This document shows positions 46,746 to 55,806 of a stretch of 64,000 nucleotides of DNA, in pieces; position 1 is the stretch's first letter, and the number at the start of each line of letters is the position of its first letter. The notes beneath the pieces were generated by a model. That model saw only the letters and a list, made by a program, of their open reading frames with translations. It was not told the DNA's origin and searched no databases. The translations under genes and the position numbers were made by a program. Source of the DNA: JBDHWG01 sp039810085 (GTDB lineage Bacteria; Chloroflexota; Anaerolineae; Epilineales; JAHCIE01); the NCBI GenBank assembly GCA_039810085.1, contig JBDHWG010000006.1, positions 124,001 to 188,000 of the forward strand, given 5' to 3'.

Positions 46746-48740
46746 ATGCTTAAGACTTTTCACCTCCCACGCTGGTTGACAGTGGTGTTTCTAGCGGGCC
46801 TCCTCGCTCTCCTCACGACATCCGGGCTTCAAGCCCAGGGGTTACAGGTCTCCTACCCGCGCTTTGACGTGGACATGGCTATACAGCCGGATGGCTCGTT
46901 CCTGGTCACCGAGACGCAGACCGTCAACTTCAGCGGCGGCACGTCGCGTTTCGGCTTCACCGAGATTCCCCTGCGGCGCGTTGACAGGATCACCGACGTC
47001 AGTGTCGGCGAGCCAAATCAATCCTACCGCAACTCGACGTCGCAGCAACCTGGCACGTACAAGGCCGCGCAGCAAACCGCGAGTGACGGCAGCGGCGAGG
47101 ACGTCGTCCGCATCGACTGGTACTACCTGCCCGCTTCGGGCAACAAGACGTTTGTCATCAAGTACCGCGTCATCGGCGGGCTGTGGATCCTGCAAGGCGG
47201 CGATCAGCTCTACTGGACGGCCATCCGCGCCAATCGCCCTGGCCCCGTGGCGGCAAGCACGGTGACCGTTCATCTGCCCCAGGCCGCGCCAGCGGATCAG
47301 ATCAAGGCGCAGGCGGCGGTGAGCGCACGCACGGAGACGGACGGCAAGATTCTTGACGGCCAGACGATCCAATTCACGCCGCCGGTTCTGCCCCTCGGCC
47401 GCAACGACTTCTTCGAGGCGCGCGTTCAGTTCCCTCACGGCATGGTGTCGGCGGCGCCGCCCGCGTGGCAGGCCCAGGCGGAGCAGCAGGACTACTTCGA
47501 CCAGAACATCAAGCCCGTCTTGAACCTCGCGGCGCTGGCCCTCGCCGTGTTCATCGCGCTGGGTGGCGCGCTGGCCGTGATGATTGCCTTCCTCACCAAC
47601 GGGCGTGATCCGGCGGCGCAACTTCGGGACACATCTGTGGTCGTGCGCGAGCCGCCAACGGAGCTACCGCCGGCCGTCGTGGGCGTCTTGATGGACGAGC
47701 GCGCCGACGAGCGCGATGTGGTATCAACGCTGGTGGACCTGGCAAACCGGGGCATCATCAGCATCAAGGAAGAGAAGAACGAGAAGCTCGTCGGCTCTCA
47801 AACCGACTTTCGCTTCACACTCAACCAGGCAACCGGCCAAACCGCCCTCTCACCCTACGAACAAACGCTGCTGCGCAGCCTATTCGGCGACAGCCAAGAG
47901 TTTCTGCTGTCGGACATCAAGAGCCGCTTCTATGCCAGTATGCCGCAGTGGGAGCAAGAGCTTTACGCCGATGTGGCGCAGCGGCGGCTGTTTACAGGCA
48001 ACCCGGACCAGACGCGCCGGCGCTGGCGGCGGCTTGGCGTCGCAATTGCTGTATTGGGGGCGCTGGGCACAGTCCTCGGAGTGTGCATGGCGATGTCCAT
48101 AGTGCCACTCGCCATCCTGCCGGGGCTGGCCCTGGTCTTCGTAGGCATCCTGCTTCTGATTGTCGGCCCGCATATGCCGAAGCGAACGGCCGAGGGCGTC
48201 CGCCAGGCAGGTCAGTGGGCGGCGTTCAAGCGCTACCTGTCGCGGATACGCGAGTACGAAACGGAGGCCCAGGCCAAGACGCTGTTCAACCGCTACTTGC
48301 CGTACGCCGTCGCTTTCGGCATCGACCAGTCGTGGGTGCAGAAGTTCGCCGGGGTTGGCGTGCCCGCGCCACCCTGGTTCAACGGTGAGATGTTCGGCCC
48401 GTTCGGTGGCCCGCAAACGCGCGGCGGTGGGCCGGTAATTATCATGCCGGGACCTTGGATTGGCGGCTATGGTCACGGGCATCATCGTGGCGGCTATGTC
48501 GGTGGGGGCGGCATAGGTGGCGCCGGCGGCACGGGCGGCGGAATGGGCGGACCACCCAACCTTGACGATGTGAGCGGCAGCCTGGCCGACATGCTTAACC
48601 GCGCCGCTGAGACCCTGGCGCGAGGCGGCGGGAGCGGCTGGAGCGGTGGTGGCGGCGGCTGGGGTGGCGGCGGTGGCGGTGGCTTCGGCGGTTTCGGCGG
48701 CGGTGGCGGTGGTGGTGGCGGTAGTAGCGGTTTCGGATGA
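46746..48740 (+). CDS. DUF2207 membrane protein with Gly-rich C-terminus
   Basis: The 664-residue protein starts with a signal peptide (LTVVFLAGLLALLTTSGLQAQ). The extracellular N-terminal domain (MAIQPDGSFLVTETQTVNFS) is typical of DUF2207. A membrane helix follows (LNLAALALAVFIALGGALAVMIAFL), then a cytoplasmic part beginning LPPAVVGVLMDERADERDVV that includes the usual winged-helix-like segment, two more helices (VAIAVLGALGTVLGVCM and LAILPGLALVFVGILLLIV), and a long Gly-rich tail (GGGGWGGGG, ending SSGFG). It is followed by DUF4178, PspA and a P-type ATPase gene, suggesting a membrane-stress or envelope role. Confidence 0.85.
   Translation: MLKTFHLPRWLTVVFLAGLLALLTTSGLQAQGLQVSYPRFDVDMAIQPDGSFLVTETQTVNFSGGTSRFGFTEIPLRRVDRITDVSVGEPNQSYRNSTSQQPGTYKAAQQTASDGSGEDVVRIDWYYLPASGNKTFVIKYRVIGGLWILQGGDQLYWTAIRANRPGPVAASTVTVHLPQAAPADQIKAQAAVSARTETDGKILDGQTIQFTPPVLPLGRNDFFEARVQFPHGMVSAAPPAWQAQAEQQDYFDQNIKPVLNLAALALAVFIALGGALAVMIAFLTNGRDPAAQLRDTSVVVREPPTELPPAVVGVLMDERADERDVVSTLVDLANRGIISIKEEKNEKLVGSQTDFRFTLNQATGQTALSPYEQTLLRSLFGDSQEFLLSDIKSRFYASMPQWEQELYADVAQRRLFTGNPDQTRRRWRRLGVAIAVLGALGTVLGVCMAMSIVPLAILPGLALVFVGILLLIVGPHMPKRTAEGVRQAGQWAAFKRYLSRIREYETEAQAKTLFNRYLPYAVAFGIDQSWVQKFAGVGVPAPPWFNGEMFGPFGGPQTRGGGPVIIMPGPWIGGYGHGHHRGGYVGGGGIGGAGGTGGGMGGPPNLDDVSGSLADMLNRAAETLARGGGSGWSGGGGGWGGGGGGGFGGFGGGGGGGGGSSGFG
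48640..48737. repeat. GGT/GGC low-complexity tract coding the Gly-rich tail
   Basis: Repeated GGTGGC and GGCGGC units encode the poly-Gly C-terminus of the DUF2207 protein. Such tracts are prone to length changes. Confidence 0.75.
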
Positions 48741-48756
48741 TCGGTAAGGAGAGCGG

Positions 48757-49845
48757 ATGAGCAATTCCACAAGTACAATCGGGCGCGTTCTCATCATCGG
48801 CGCCGGCGTCCTCGCCATCTTCACCGTGATCTGGCTCCTGGTCGCGGGGACGACGGCCGGCGGCCGGGTGCTGTGCCTGGGATTGGCCGCGCCCGTGTTT
48901 CTGGTGATGGTCGCCGGCGGCCTGTATCTCAACCGGCAAGGAGCGGCGCAACAGGTGGAGCAGAAATCTCTTGAGCAGCAGTGGGCCTGGCGCGATGACG
49001 AGCGGCGCGCGCGCCTCTACGTGGCCGAGCGCCTGGAGCAAGCCGCAGCGCGACTGGCGGCCAGCGGCAAAGCGCCAGCGCCATTTATCGCCGAGCTGCG
49101 GGGTCTGGCGGACCGACTGCGCCGGCCCGGCTACGAGCAGGGCGTGCCGCCCAACATCAGCGCAGACGCTTACCAGGCGCTCAAGAGCCTGGACGCAAGT
49201 CTCATGGCCGAGGCGGACAAGCTCGACCAGGCGACGGACGCCTGGCTGAACGGCAACGAGAGCGCCTTGCGCGACTCGGACGTGCGCCTGCGCCAGATGG
49301 TAGACCGCCGGACGGAGATTCTGCTCGGGCCGGCGAACCTCAAGACAGCGCGCGAGATTCTCGCGGGTGGCCCGACTTCGGTTGTGGATCGGGGCGCCGT
49401 TACGTCGCTGGGTGTCAACGGCGCGGTCTCGGCGGGGGGAGAGGATTATTCGGTCACCGGTCGGCTGCTGTTCAACGACCGGGGCGTACAGTGGAGCCGC
49501 TTGCAGCTTCGCGCGGGTGACAAGGAGCGATGGCTGCTCACCCTGAACGGCGGCCTGGACACCTACTGGCTCACGCCCATCCAGCCGCCCGCCGACGTGT
49601 TCACGGCTTCGACGGTGGCCCTCTCAGGTGGGCAGTATACGCTACGCGGCCAGGGCACGGCGGAGGTGGCGCTGGAGGGTCTGGGCGGCGAGCGGCGCGG
49701 CCTATTGATAGACTACCGACGCTTTACAAGCGGCGATGATTTGTTGTGGGCGGAGCGGTGGGGCGACGGGCAAACGTTCGCGTTCACCGGCCAACGCGTC
49801 GGCCAGTACGAGCTTGACGTATTTCAGCAGCGCAAAACGAGCTAA
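48757..49845 (+). CDS. Membrane protein with DUF4178 domain
   Basis: The 362-residue protein has two N-terminal membrane helices (LIIGAGVLAIFTVIWLLVAG and LGLAAPVFLVMVAGGLYL), a helical region (residues 70-200) with many charged residues, and a C-terminal DUF4178-like module (DYSVTGRLLFNDRGVQWSRL, then KERWLLTLNGGLDTYWL). DUF4178 genes often sit near PspA genes, as here. AAGGAG precedes the ATG. It is 16 bp from the previous gene and 13 bp from pspA. Its biochemical role is not known. Confidence 0.78.
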   Translation: MSNSTSTIGRVLIIGAGVLAIFTVIWLLVAGTTAGGRVLCLGLAAPVFLVMVAGGLYLNRQGAAQQVEQKSLEQQWAWRDDERRARLYVAERLEQAAARLAASGKAPAPFIAELRGLADRLRRPGYEQGVPPNISADAYQALKSLDASLMAEADKLDQATDAWLNGNESALRDSDVRLRQMVDRRTEILLGPANLKTAREILAGGPTSVVDRGAVTSLGVNGAVSAGGEDYSVTGRLLFNDRGVQWSRLQLRAGDKERWLLTLNGGLDTYWLTPIQPPADVFTASTVALSGGQYTLRGQGTAEVALEGLGGERRGLLIDYRRFTSGDDLLWAERWGDGQTFAFTGQRVGQYELDVFQQRKTS

Positions 49846-49858
49846 GGAGACTTGACCT

Positions 49859-50572
49859 ATGTCCATCCTCGACCGCATCTCGACGATCCTGCGCACCAAC
49901 ATCAACGACATGCTGAGCCGCGCAGAAGACCCCGAGAAGATGCTGAACCAGATTCTTCTCGACATGCAGTCGGCGATCACTGAGGCGCGTAGCCAGGTTG
50001 CCGAGATGATCGCGCAGCAGCGCCTCATCGAGGCTGATCTCCAGCGCGCCCAGGCCATGTCGGACCAGTGGGAGGCGAAAGCGAGAGACGCCGTCCGCCA
50101 GAACCGCGACGACGTGGCGCGCGACGCCCTCAAACGCCGCGCCGATTACCAGGAGCAGGTCACGTCGTTGCAGCAGCAGCTTGACGCGCAGAAGGCGCTG
50201 GTGCAGCAGCTCAAGGACAACCTGGGCCAGCTCGAAGTCAAGTACGCCGACGCGCAGCACACGCGGGACCAACTCATTGCGCGCCAACGTCGGGCCGTGG
50301 CGCAGCAGGAGTTCCAGAAGCAAGCGCAGAAGATGAACACCCTCGACCCAACCTCGCCCCTCTCCCAAATCCAGGATAAGGTCGAGGCGGAGGAGGCGCG
50401 GGCGAGCGCAATGGAGGAAGTCCAGAAGAGCAGCCTCGACGCCCAGTTCGAGGAGCTGGAGCGCGGCGACAAGATCGACGATGAACTGGCGAAGCTCAAG
50501 CGGGAAATGGAGCAGTCCGGGGACAAGCCCGGCGCGTCAGGTTCCAGCGGCGCTGCTGCCTACCCGTCGTAA
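49859..50572 (+). CDS. pspA: PspA/IM30 family protein
   Basis: This is a peripheral membrane protein that polymerises on damaged membranes. It starts MSILDRISTILRTNINDMLSRAEDPEKMLNQ, with the amphipathic helix and PspA core, and is almost entirely coiled coil up to residue 215 with a flexible Gly/Ser/Pro tail. The length of 237 residues is typical. The ribosome site is AAGGAG. It lies between DUF4178 and a P-type ATPase gene, so the cluster probably responds to membrane or ion stress. No pspF-like regulator is nearby. Confidence 0.92.
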   Translation: MSILDRISTILRTNINDMLSRAEDPEKMLNQILLDMQSAITEARSQVAEMIAQQRLIEADLQRAQAMSDQWEAKARDAVRQNRDDVARDALKRRADYQEQVTSLQQQLDAQKALVQQLKDNLGQLEVKYADAQHTRDQLIARQRRAVAQQEFQKQAQKMNTLDPTSPLSQIQDKVEAEEARASAMEEVQKSSLDAQFEELERGDKIDDELAKLKREMEQSGDKPGASGSSGAAAYPS

Positions 50573-50635
50573 CGCGGTTTCTATCGTAGTGTAACAAGTT
50601 GCACCCCCAACAGGGACAGCCCAGGAGTAGCCATT

Positions 50636-53161
50636 TTGGCGCAAGCGCAGCTTGATGTGACGTTGTCAACTCCGCTGACGGGCCTGAGCGAAAGCGACGC
50701 GCAGGCCCGTCGCGCGCAGGGTCTCGGCAATTCCGCGCCGCCGCCGACTAGCCGGACCTACGGCCAGATCCTCCGCCAGAACGTCTTCACGCTCATCAAC
50801 ATCAGCCTGTTCACGCTGGCGATGGGTCTAGCGCTGCTCGGCCGCCTAGGCGACGCGCTCATTTCCACGGGCATCATCTCACTGAACATCATCGTCAGCG
50901 TCGTGCAGGAAGTGCGGGCGAAGCGCGCCTTGGACCGCATCGCCCTGCTAACACGCCCAACGGCCACGGTTGTGCGGGACGGCCAGGAACGCGACGTGTC
51001 GCCAGATGAGGTCGTTGTCGGCGACATCCTGAAGGTCGATCCGGGCGACCAGATAATCGTCGATGGGCGGATAGTCGGCGACGGGCGAATCATGGTGGAC
51101 GAGTCCCAGCTCACCGGCGAGTCGAACCTCATCCCGAAGAAAAGCGGCGACCAGGTGTTTTCCGGCAGCTTCTGCATCACCGGTAGAGGCTACTACGAAG
51201 CTGAGAAGGTGGGCGAGCAGAGCCTGAGCAACCAGATTACCACAGGCGCTCGGGCCTTCCGCCGCGTGCTCACCCCCCTGCAGAGCGAGATCAACCTGGT
51301 TGTCAAAATCACGCTCATCGTCGTTGTCTATTTCGAGTTCATCCTGTTTCTGAACGCCCTCGTCAACGAGAAAAGTCTGGCCGACAGCGTGGAGAACGCC
51401 ACGATCCTGGCGGGCCTCGTCCCCAACGGCCTGTTCCTGTCCATTTCTGTGGCGTATGCCCTGGGCGCGGTGCGCCTCATCCAGTTCGGTGCGCTCGTGC
51501 AGCAGGCAAACTCCATCGAGTCCCTCAGCCATGTCAATGTGTTGTGCCTCGACAAGACCGGCACGCTGACGGCCAATCGCCTACAACTCAAGGAAACCCA
51601 CGCCCTCACCATTGACCAGGCAGACTTCGACGCCATCCTCGCCGACATGGTCGCCAGCGCCGCCACCGGCAACAAGACCAGCGAGGCCATTGCCGCTGCC
51701 CGGCCCGGTGTTGCGCGCCCCATTGCCGTGGAAGTCCCGTTCTCGTCGGCCCGCAAGTGGAGCGCCATTGCCGTCACCCAGCAGGAATACGTCTCGCCCC
51801 TTCGCCCCGGCCTCTACGCGATGGGCGCACCGGAGATCCTTCAGCGGTCCATGGAGCCATCCTATACCCCTGGCTCGCCCGGCTGGGACAGGGTCGCGGA
51901 CTGGATACGTCAGCGCACTGACCAGGGCCTTCGCGTCCTCCTCATCGCTTACTTCCCTGATTCTACTCGGCTCGCGGACGATGGCGACGCCTCCACGCTG
52001 CCGCCTGACATGACACCGTTGGGCCTGGTGAGTCTCAGTGATGAACTGCGTCCGGATGTGGACCAGGCGCTCAAGGCGTTCCAAGAGGCGGGCGTTGCCA
52101 CCAAGATTATTTCTGGCGATAGCCCCGAGACTGTTGCGGCGCTGGCGCGACAGGTTGGCCTGGGGCCGGATATCGCTCTCCTGTCTGGCCCGCAGATCGA
52201 TGAGATGACGAACGAGCAGCTGCGCGCCCTCGTCGGCTCGACCACGATTTTCGGCCGCATTACACCACAGCAGAAGAAGCGCATCGTCGAGGCCCTGCGA
52301 GCGGACGGCAGTTATGTCGCCATGATCGGCGATGGCGTCAACGACGCGCTGTCCCTCAAGCAAGCCAACCTGGGTGTGGCGATGCAGAGTGGCAGCCAGG
52401 TCACGCGCAGTGTCGCCGACATCATCCTGATGGGCGACTCATTCTCCGCGCTCTTGCCGGCCGTCAGAGAAGGGCAGCGCATCCTCAACGGCATGCAAGC
52501 CATCCTGAAGCTCTTTCTGGCGCGCATCGGCACTGTCGGCCTTGTGATTCTGTCGTCCATGCTCATCGGCGTCTTTCCGCTCCAGCTCCGCCAGGGGTCG
52601 ATTGTGACACTCTTGTCCGTCGGCATCCCGACGGTCGTCATCGCCGTCATTGCGCGGCCGGGTGTGTTCCCACGGGGCAGCCTCATCCGCCGCCTCTTCA
52701 CCTTCGTCGCCACATCGGTGCTCAGCGGCAGCGTCTTCGCCATCCTCATCTTCTACGGTGTGTACCTCTATTTGAGCATCCTGGTGAACAACGACGCCGG
52801 CGCTCTATCGGCAGATCAGGCGCGCCGCCTCGCCGAGGCCACCCTGCCCCGCGCCGAGACGACCCTGGCCTGGTTCCTGGTCTTCTACGGCCTGTTCCTG
52901 GTTATCTTCGTTCAACCGCCGACAAAGTGGTGGGCCGTTGGATCGGACCTCATCAACGATTGGCGGCCGACGATCTTGTCCGTGTCGCTGATGTTCCTGT
53001 TCTTGCTCATCAATCAAGTGCCTCGGCTGCGGCGCTTCTTCGCGCTCTCGCCCCTTGGCCCCGTCGAGATTGGTGTCGTCGTCGTCGGCGTCATCGCGTG
53101 GGTACTGCTCATCCGCTTCATCTGGCGCCACAGCCTCCTGGACCGTTTTCTGTCTACGTGA
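50636..53161 (+). CDS. P-type ATPase, CtpE-like cation transporter
   Basis: The protein has 841 residues. The actuator loop has LTGESN, the phosphorylation site is LCLDKTGTLTANR, and the hinge is GDGVNDALSLKQANLGVAM. The M4 helix region AGLVPNGLFLSISVAYALG lacks the CPC of heavy-metal pumps and resembles CtpE-type calcium transporters. Extra helices fill the C-terminus. The start is TTG 50636 after AGGAG. The substrate is most likely Ca2+ or another divalent cation. It follows pspA by 63 bp. Confidence 0.9.
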   Translation: MAQAQLDVTLSTPLTGLSESDAQARRAQGLGNSAPPPTSRTYGQILRQNVFTLINISLFTLAMGLALLGRLGDALISTGIISLNIIVSVVQEVRAKRALDRIALLTRPTATVVRDGQERDVSPDEVVVGDILKVDPGDQIIVDGRIVGDGRIMVDESQLTGESNLIPKKSGDQVFSGSFCITGRGYYEAEKVGEQSLSNQITTGARAFRRVLTPLQSEINLVVKITLIVVVYFEFILFLNALVNEKSLADSVENATILAGLVPNGLFLSISVAYALGAVRLIQFGALVQQANSIESLSHVNVLCLDKTGTLTANRLQLKETHALTIDQADFDAILADMVASAATGNKTSEAIAAARPGVARPIAVEVPFSSARKWSAIAVTQQEYVSPLRPGLYAMGAPEILQRSMEPSYTPGSPGWDRVADWIRQRTDQGLRVLLIAYFPDSTRLADDGDASTLPPDMTPLGLVSLSDELRPDVDQALKAFQEAGVATKIISGDSPETVAALARQVGLGPDIALLSGPQIDEMTNEQLRALVGSTTIFGRITPQQKKRIVEALRADGSYVAMIGDGVNDALSLKQANLGVAMQSGSQVTRSVADIILMGDSFSALLPAVREGQRILNGMQAILKLFLARIGTVGLVILSSMLIGVFPLQLRQGSIVTLLSVGIPTVVIAVIARPGVFPRGSLIRRLFTFVATSVLSGSVFAILIFYGVYLYLSILVNNDAGALSADQARRLAEATLPRAETTLAWFLVFYGLFLVIFVQPPTKWWAVGSDLINDWRPTILSVSLMFLFLLINQVPRLRRFFALSPLGPVEIGVVVVGVIAWVLLIRFIWRHSLLDRFLST

Positions 53162-53237
53162 TCCCATTCATGCCGCGACTTGACTCCCGAATCACGCCCG
53201 TCGTAAACTTGCAACCAGCCTGCCAAAGGGAGGGACG

Positions 53238-54401
53238 ATGGCGGATTTGCTTGACTACATGACGCGCCACCGCGACGAGATGGTGACACTGTTGCAGGGG
53301 CTTGTGGAGCACGAGTCGCCGACAGCCCACACGCCAGAAGAAAAAGCCTACAGCGACCGCCTGGCTGAGTACCTGGCCGGCATTATCGCAGGCTACGGCG
53401 CGGAGGTCGAGCGCATTCCCCAGGCTACGCGCGGCGACCACCTCATCGCCCGCTGGGGACGTGGCGAGCGCCCGGTTCTCATCCTCGCCCACTACGACAC
53501 TGTCTGGCCGCTTGGCACGCTGCGCGAGATGCCGTTCTCGCAGGCGCAGGGACGGCTGCGTGGCCCAGGCGTATTTGACATGAAGGGCGGCCTCGTTCTG
53601 GCCCTGTTCGCCATGCGTGCCTTGCGCGAGATGGACCGGCTCGGCGGCCCCGTCACTCTGCTCATCAACAGCGACGAGGAAGTCGGCAGCCTGACGAGCC
53701 GCGACCTCATCGAAGCCGAAGCCCGGCGGTCGCGCGCCACGCTCGTGGTCGAGCCAGCTCAGCCGCCGAACGCCGCGCTCAAGACCAGCCGCAAGGGTGT
53801 CGGGCGCTTCACCCTGCGCGTCGTCGGCAAGCCCGCCCACAGCGGGTGGGTGGCGGAGCAGGGTGTTAGCGCCGTCGAGGAGCTGGCGCGGCAAATTGTG
53901 GAGTTATACCGGCTGGCGGACATTCCGAAGGGGACCACGGTGAACGTAGGAGTTGTCCGGGGCGGCACACGCGCCAATGTCGTGGCAGCCGAGGCGATGG
54001 CCGACATCGACGTGCGGGTGACCAACCACGATGAGGCCCGCCGCATCACGGACGCTATCCTGGGGCTGCGCTCCGTCAATCCCGACGCGAAGCTAATCAT
54101 CGAAGGCGGCCTCAACCGCCCGCCGATGGAGCGCACGCCCGGTACAGTCGCCCTCCTGGAGATTGCCCGCCGCGTCGGCGCTGAGATGGGCCTGAGCGTG
54201 GCCGAGAGCAGCAGCGGCGGGGGCAGCGACGGCAATTTCACCTCGGCATTGGGTGTGCCGACGCTCGACGGGCTAGGCGTCGTGGGCAGCGGAGCGCATG
54301 CCCACGACGAGCACGCGCTTCTCGACCACCTTGCCCCACGCGCCGCCTTGCTGGCCGGCGTCATCGAGGCTGTGACGCGCGGAGAGGGCGCGCCGCTATG
54401 A
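53238..54401 (+). CDS. M20 family metallopeptidase (carboxypeptidase G2-like)
   Basis: This is a zinc exopeptidase or amidohydrolase. Zinc ligands are visible in LAHYDTVWPLGT, GPGVFDMKGGLVLAL, SDEEVGS and VVEPAQ, and the last in SGAHAHDEHALL. The dimerisation domain sits in the middle (SRKGVGRFTLRVVGKPAHSG). The protein has 387 residues and no signal peptide. It has GGAGGGACG as ribosome site, and the next gene overlaps its stop. Substrates of this group include folate-type glutamates and acyl-amino acids; none can be picked. Confidence 0.92.
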   Translation: MADLLDYMTRHRDEMVTLLQGLVEHESPTAHTPEEKAYSDRLAEYLAGIIAGYGAEVERIPQATRGDHLIARWGRGERPVLILAHYDTVWPLGTLREMPFSQAQGRLRGPGVFDMKGGLVLALFAMRALREMDRLGGPVTLLINSDEEVGSLTSRDLIEAEARRSRATLVVEPAQPPNAALKTSRKGVGRFTLRVVGKPAHSGWVAEQGVSAVEELARQIVELYRLADIPKGTTVNVGVVRGGTRANVVAAEAMADIDVRVTNHDEARRITDAILGLRSVNPDAKLIIEGGLNRPPMERTPGTVALLEIARRVGAEMGLSVAESSSGGGSDGNFTSALGVPTLDGLGVVGSGAHAHDEHALLDHLAPRAALLAGVIEAVTRGEGAPL

Positions 54402-54811
54402 GTTGGCTGGGGCGGCTTTTCGGACGGCAGACACGCGAGCCAGGCGCGCTGGCGCAGCAGACGCTCGACGAAATCGGGCGCTGGCTGGAAACGCCAACCG
54501 TCGGGCACGAGAAGCGCGTCACGCAAATGCTCGATGAGCTGGCGAAAAGCTGGCATGTGCCGGTGCGGGAGGAGTCGGCGCGCGGCGTCCTGCGGTTCTT
54601 CGAGACGCGGCTCGCCGAGATGGAGCGAACTACAACCGGCTTGACCGTCGAGATCGACACGCAAACCGGCTGGTGGGAGACGCCGCCCGGCCATATCCTG
54701 AGCCTGCAAGCGCGCTTCGACCGCCGTCAGGAAGGCGACAACCTCATCAGCGGCCGCCTCTACCAGGTCGGCCGCGTTGGGGCCAACCGCTACCTCATCG
54801 TGGGACGGTGA
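54398..54811 (+). CDS. Hypothetical protein coupled to the M20 peptidase
   Basis: The 137-residue protein is not recognised. It begins MSWLGRLFGRQTREPGAL and has a mixed alpha/beta pattern with a beta-rich second half (GLTVEIDTQTGWWETPPGHI). The ATG overlaps the peptidase stop as ATGA, so it is translated with that gene. It ends 8 bp from the stop of a convergent gene. Confidence 0.65.
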   Translation: MSWLGRLFGRQTREPGALAQQTLDEIGRWLETPTVGHEKRVTQMLDELAKSWHVPVREESARGVLRFFETRLAEMERTTTGLTVEIDTQTGWWETPPGHILSLQARFDRRQEGDNLISGRLYQVGRVGANRYLIVGR

Positions 54812-54819
54812 TCGTCCGG

Positions 54820-55806
54820 CTAATCCACCGGGGCAAGGTAGAGCGCAGCCACCCAGCCGATAATGCCGGAGCCTTGAACACGCCACCACTCCAGCCCATC
54901 CGCCATCTGACTGGTCCCTGCAATGGTAACGGCTGCGCCATCCGGTAAGCGGCCAACCTCGGCCATCGATAGGCCAGGGCGTGCTCGCACCCGTAGCCCA
55001 GTCTCCCCCGTGTTGACCACAATCGCTCGCCCACCAACGTGCAAGACCGGCTCGTCGGTCGTGATAGGGCGTGCCGCGGCCGTCGGTGCAAGAAACGGCG
55101 CGTAGTAGCGCAGCGGCGGCATCAGCCCCTGCTCCATGCCCCAGGCCCACGCCATGCCGCCAAGCGCGCCGGCCAGCAGCGCGACCAGGGCTGCTGCGAT
55201 CACCCCACTACGCGCCGTCAGCCGGAAGAGCTGCCAGAGCGTGAGCAGTCCGACAGCCAGCGCGACGGGCAGAGCCAGCCAGCGCACCCACGGCGGCCCC
55301 AGCAGGGCCAGGACCAGCGGCCCCAGGATAAGGACGAGCGCCAACAACAAGGTTCCGAGGAAAACGAGCAGAAGCGCGCCGAAGGGGAAGCGCCGTGAAG
55401 GCGACGCGATTTGCGGCGCTGCCCCATAGGGTACAGCTGGGAGGGGCGTTTGGACGGGTAGAGGCGCGGCCGGCTGGAGCAGCGGGGGATTCGGGGCCTG
55501 GCGAACGATCAGCGACCGGGCGAGCTGCGCCGCCTGGCTCGCATCCAGCGGGTCAACCACCTCGCCCATCACCGCTCGCTGGGCAACGTTCGAAAGGCGG
55601 ACGACTTGAGCCGCCTCCGTCTTGCCCAAATCCGGCCCCTGGCTGAGCACAGCCAGTGTTGCGAGAGATTGGCCGTCTGGCGGGGCGCCTCGGCGGAGCA
55701 GTATCTCAATCGCAGACAGTGAGCCGGCGAGCATCTGCTGCGGCGTCGGCGCGGCTTGAGCCAGATCGAGCTGACGCCGGGCTTCTGTCACCCACGGGGC
55801 TTCCAC
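54820..55806 (-). CDS. Multi-helix membrane protein with C-terminal SH3-like domain
   Basis: The 328-residue protein has a cytoplasmic helical N-terminus of about 130 residues, then hydrophobic helices (FGALLLVFLGTLLLALVLIL, then LALPVALAVGLLTLWQLF and GVIAAALVALLAGALGGMAW), and an external SH3b-like domain (TGLRVRARPGLSMAEVGRLP, then WWRVQGSGIIGWVAALYL). It starts at a GTG directly adjacent to the stop of the CvpA-CAP gene, so the two are co-transcribed. It is a second SH3-tailed surface protein alongside the one at 39030. Function beyond likely wall binding is unknown. Confidence 0.75.
   Translation of the reverse strand: MEAPWVTEARRQLDLAQAAPTPQQMLAGSLSAIEILLRRGAPPDGQSLATLAVLSQGPDLGKTEAAQVVRLSNVAQRAVMGEVVDPLDASQAAQLARSLIVRQAPNPPLLQPAAPLPVQTPLPAVPYGAAPQIASPSRRFPFGALLLVFLGTLLLALVLILGPLVLALLGPPWVRWLALPVALAVGLLTLWQLFRLTARSGVIAAALVALLAGALGGMAWAWGMEQGLMPPLRYYAPFLAPTAAARPITTDEPVLHVGGRAIVVNTGETGLRVRARPGLSMAEVGRLPDGAAVTIAGTSQMADGLEWWRVQGSGIIGWVAALYLAPVD

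Noticed and set aside
47880..48932. Leftward frame of 350 codons over the DUF2207 tail
   Set aside because: It is antisense to the Gly-rich tract, giving Thr/Ala repeats; no ribosome site or family signal.
53759..55150. Long leftward reading frame of about 463 codons antisense to the M20 peptidase gene
   Set aside because: It is a GC-rich shadow frame: no family pattern, and the plus strand has a complete enzyme with all zinc ligands.
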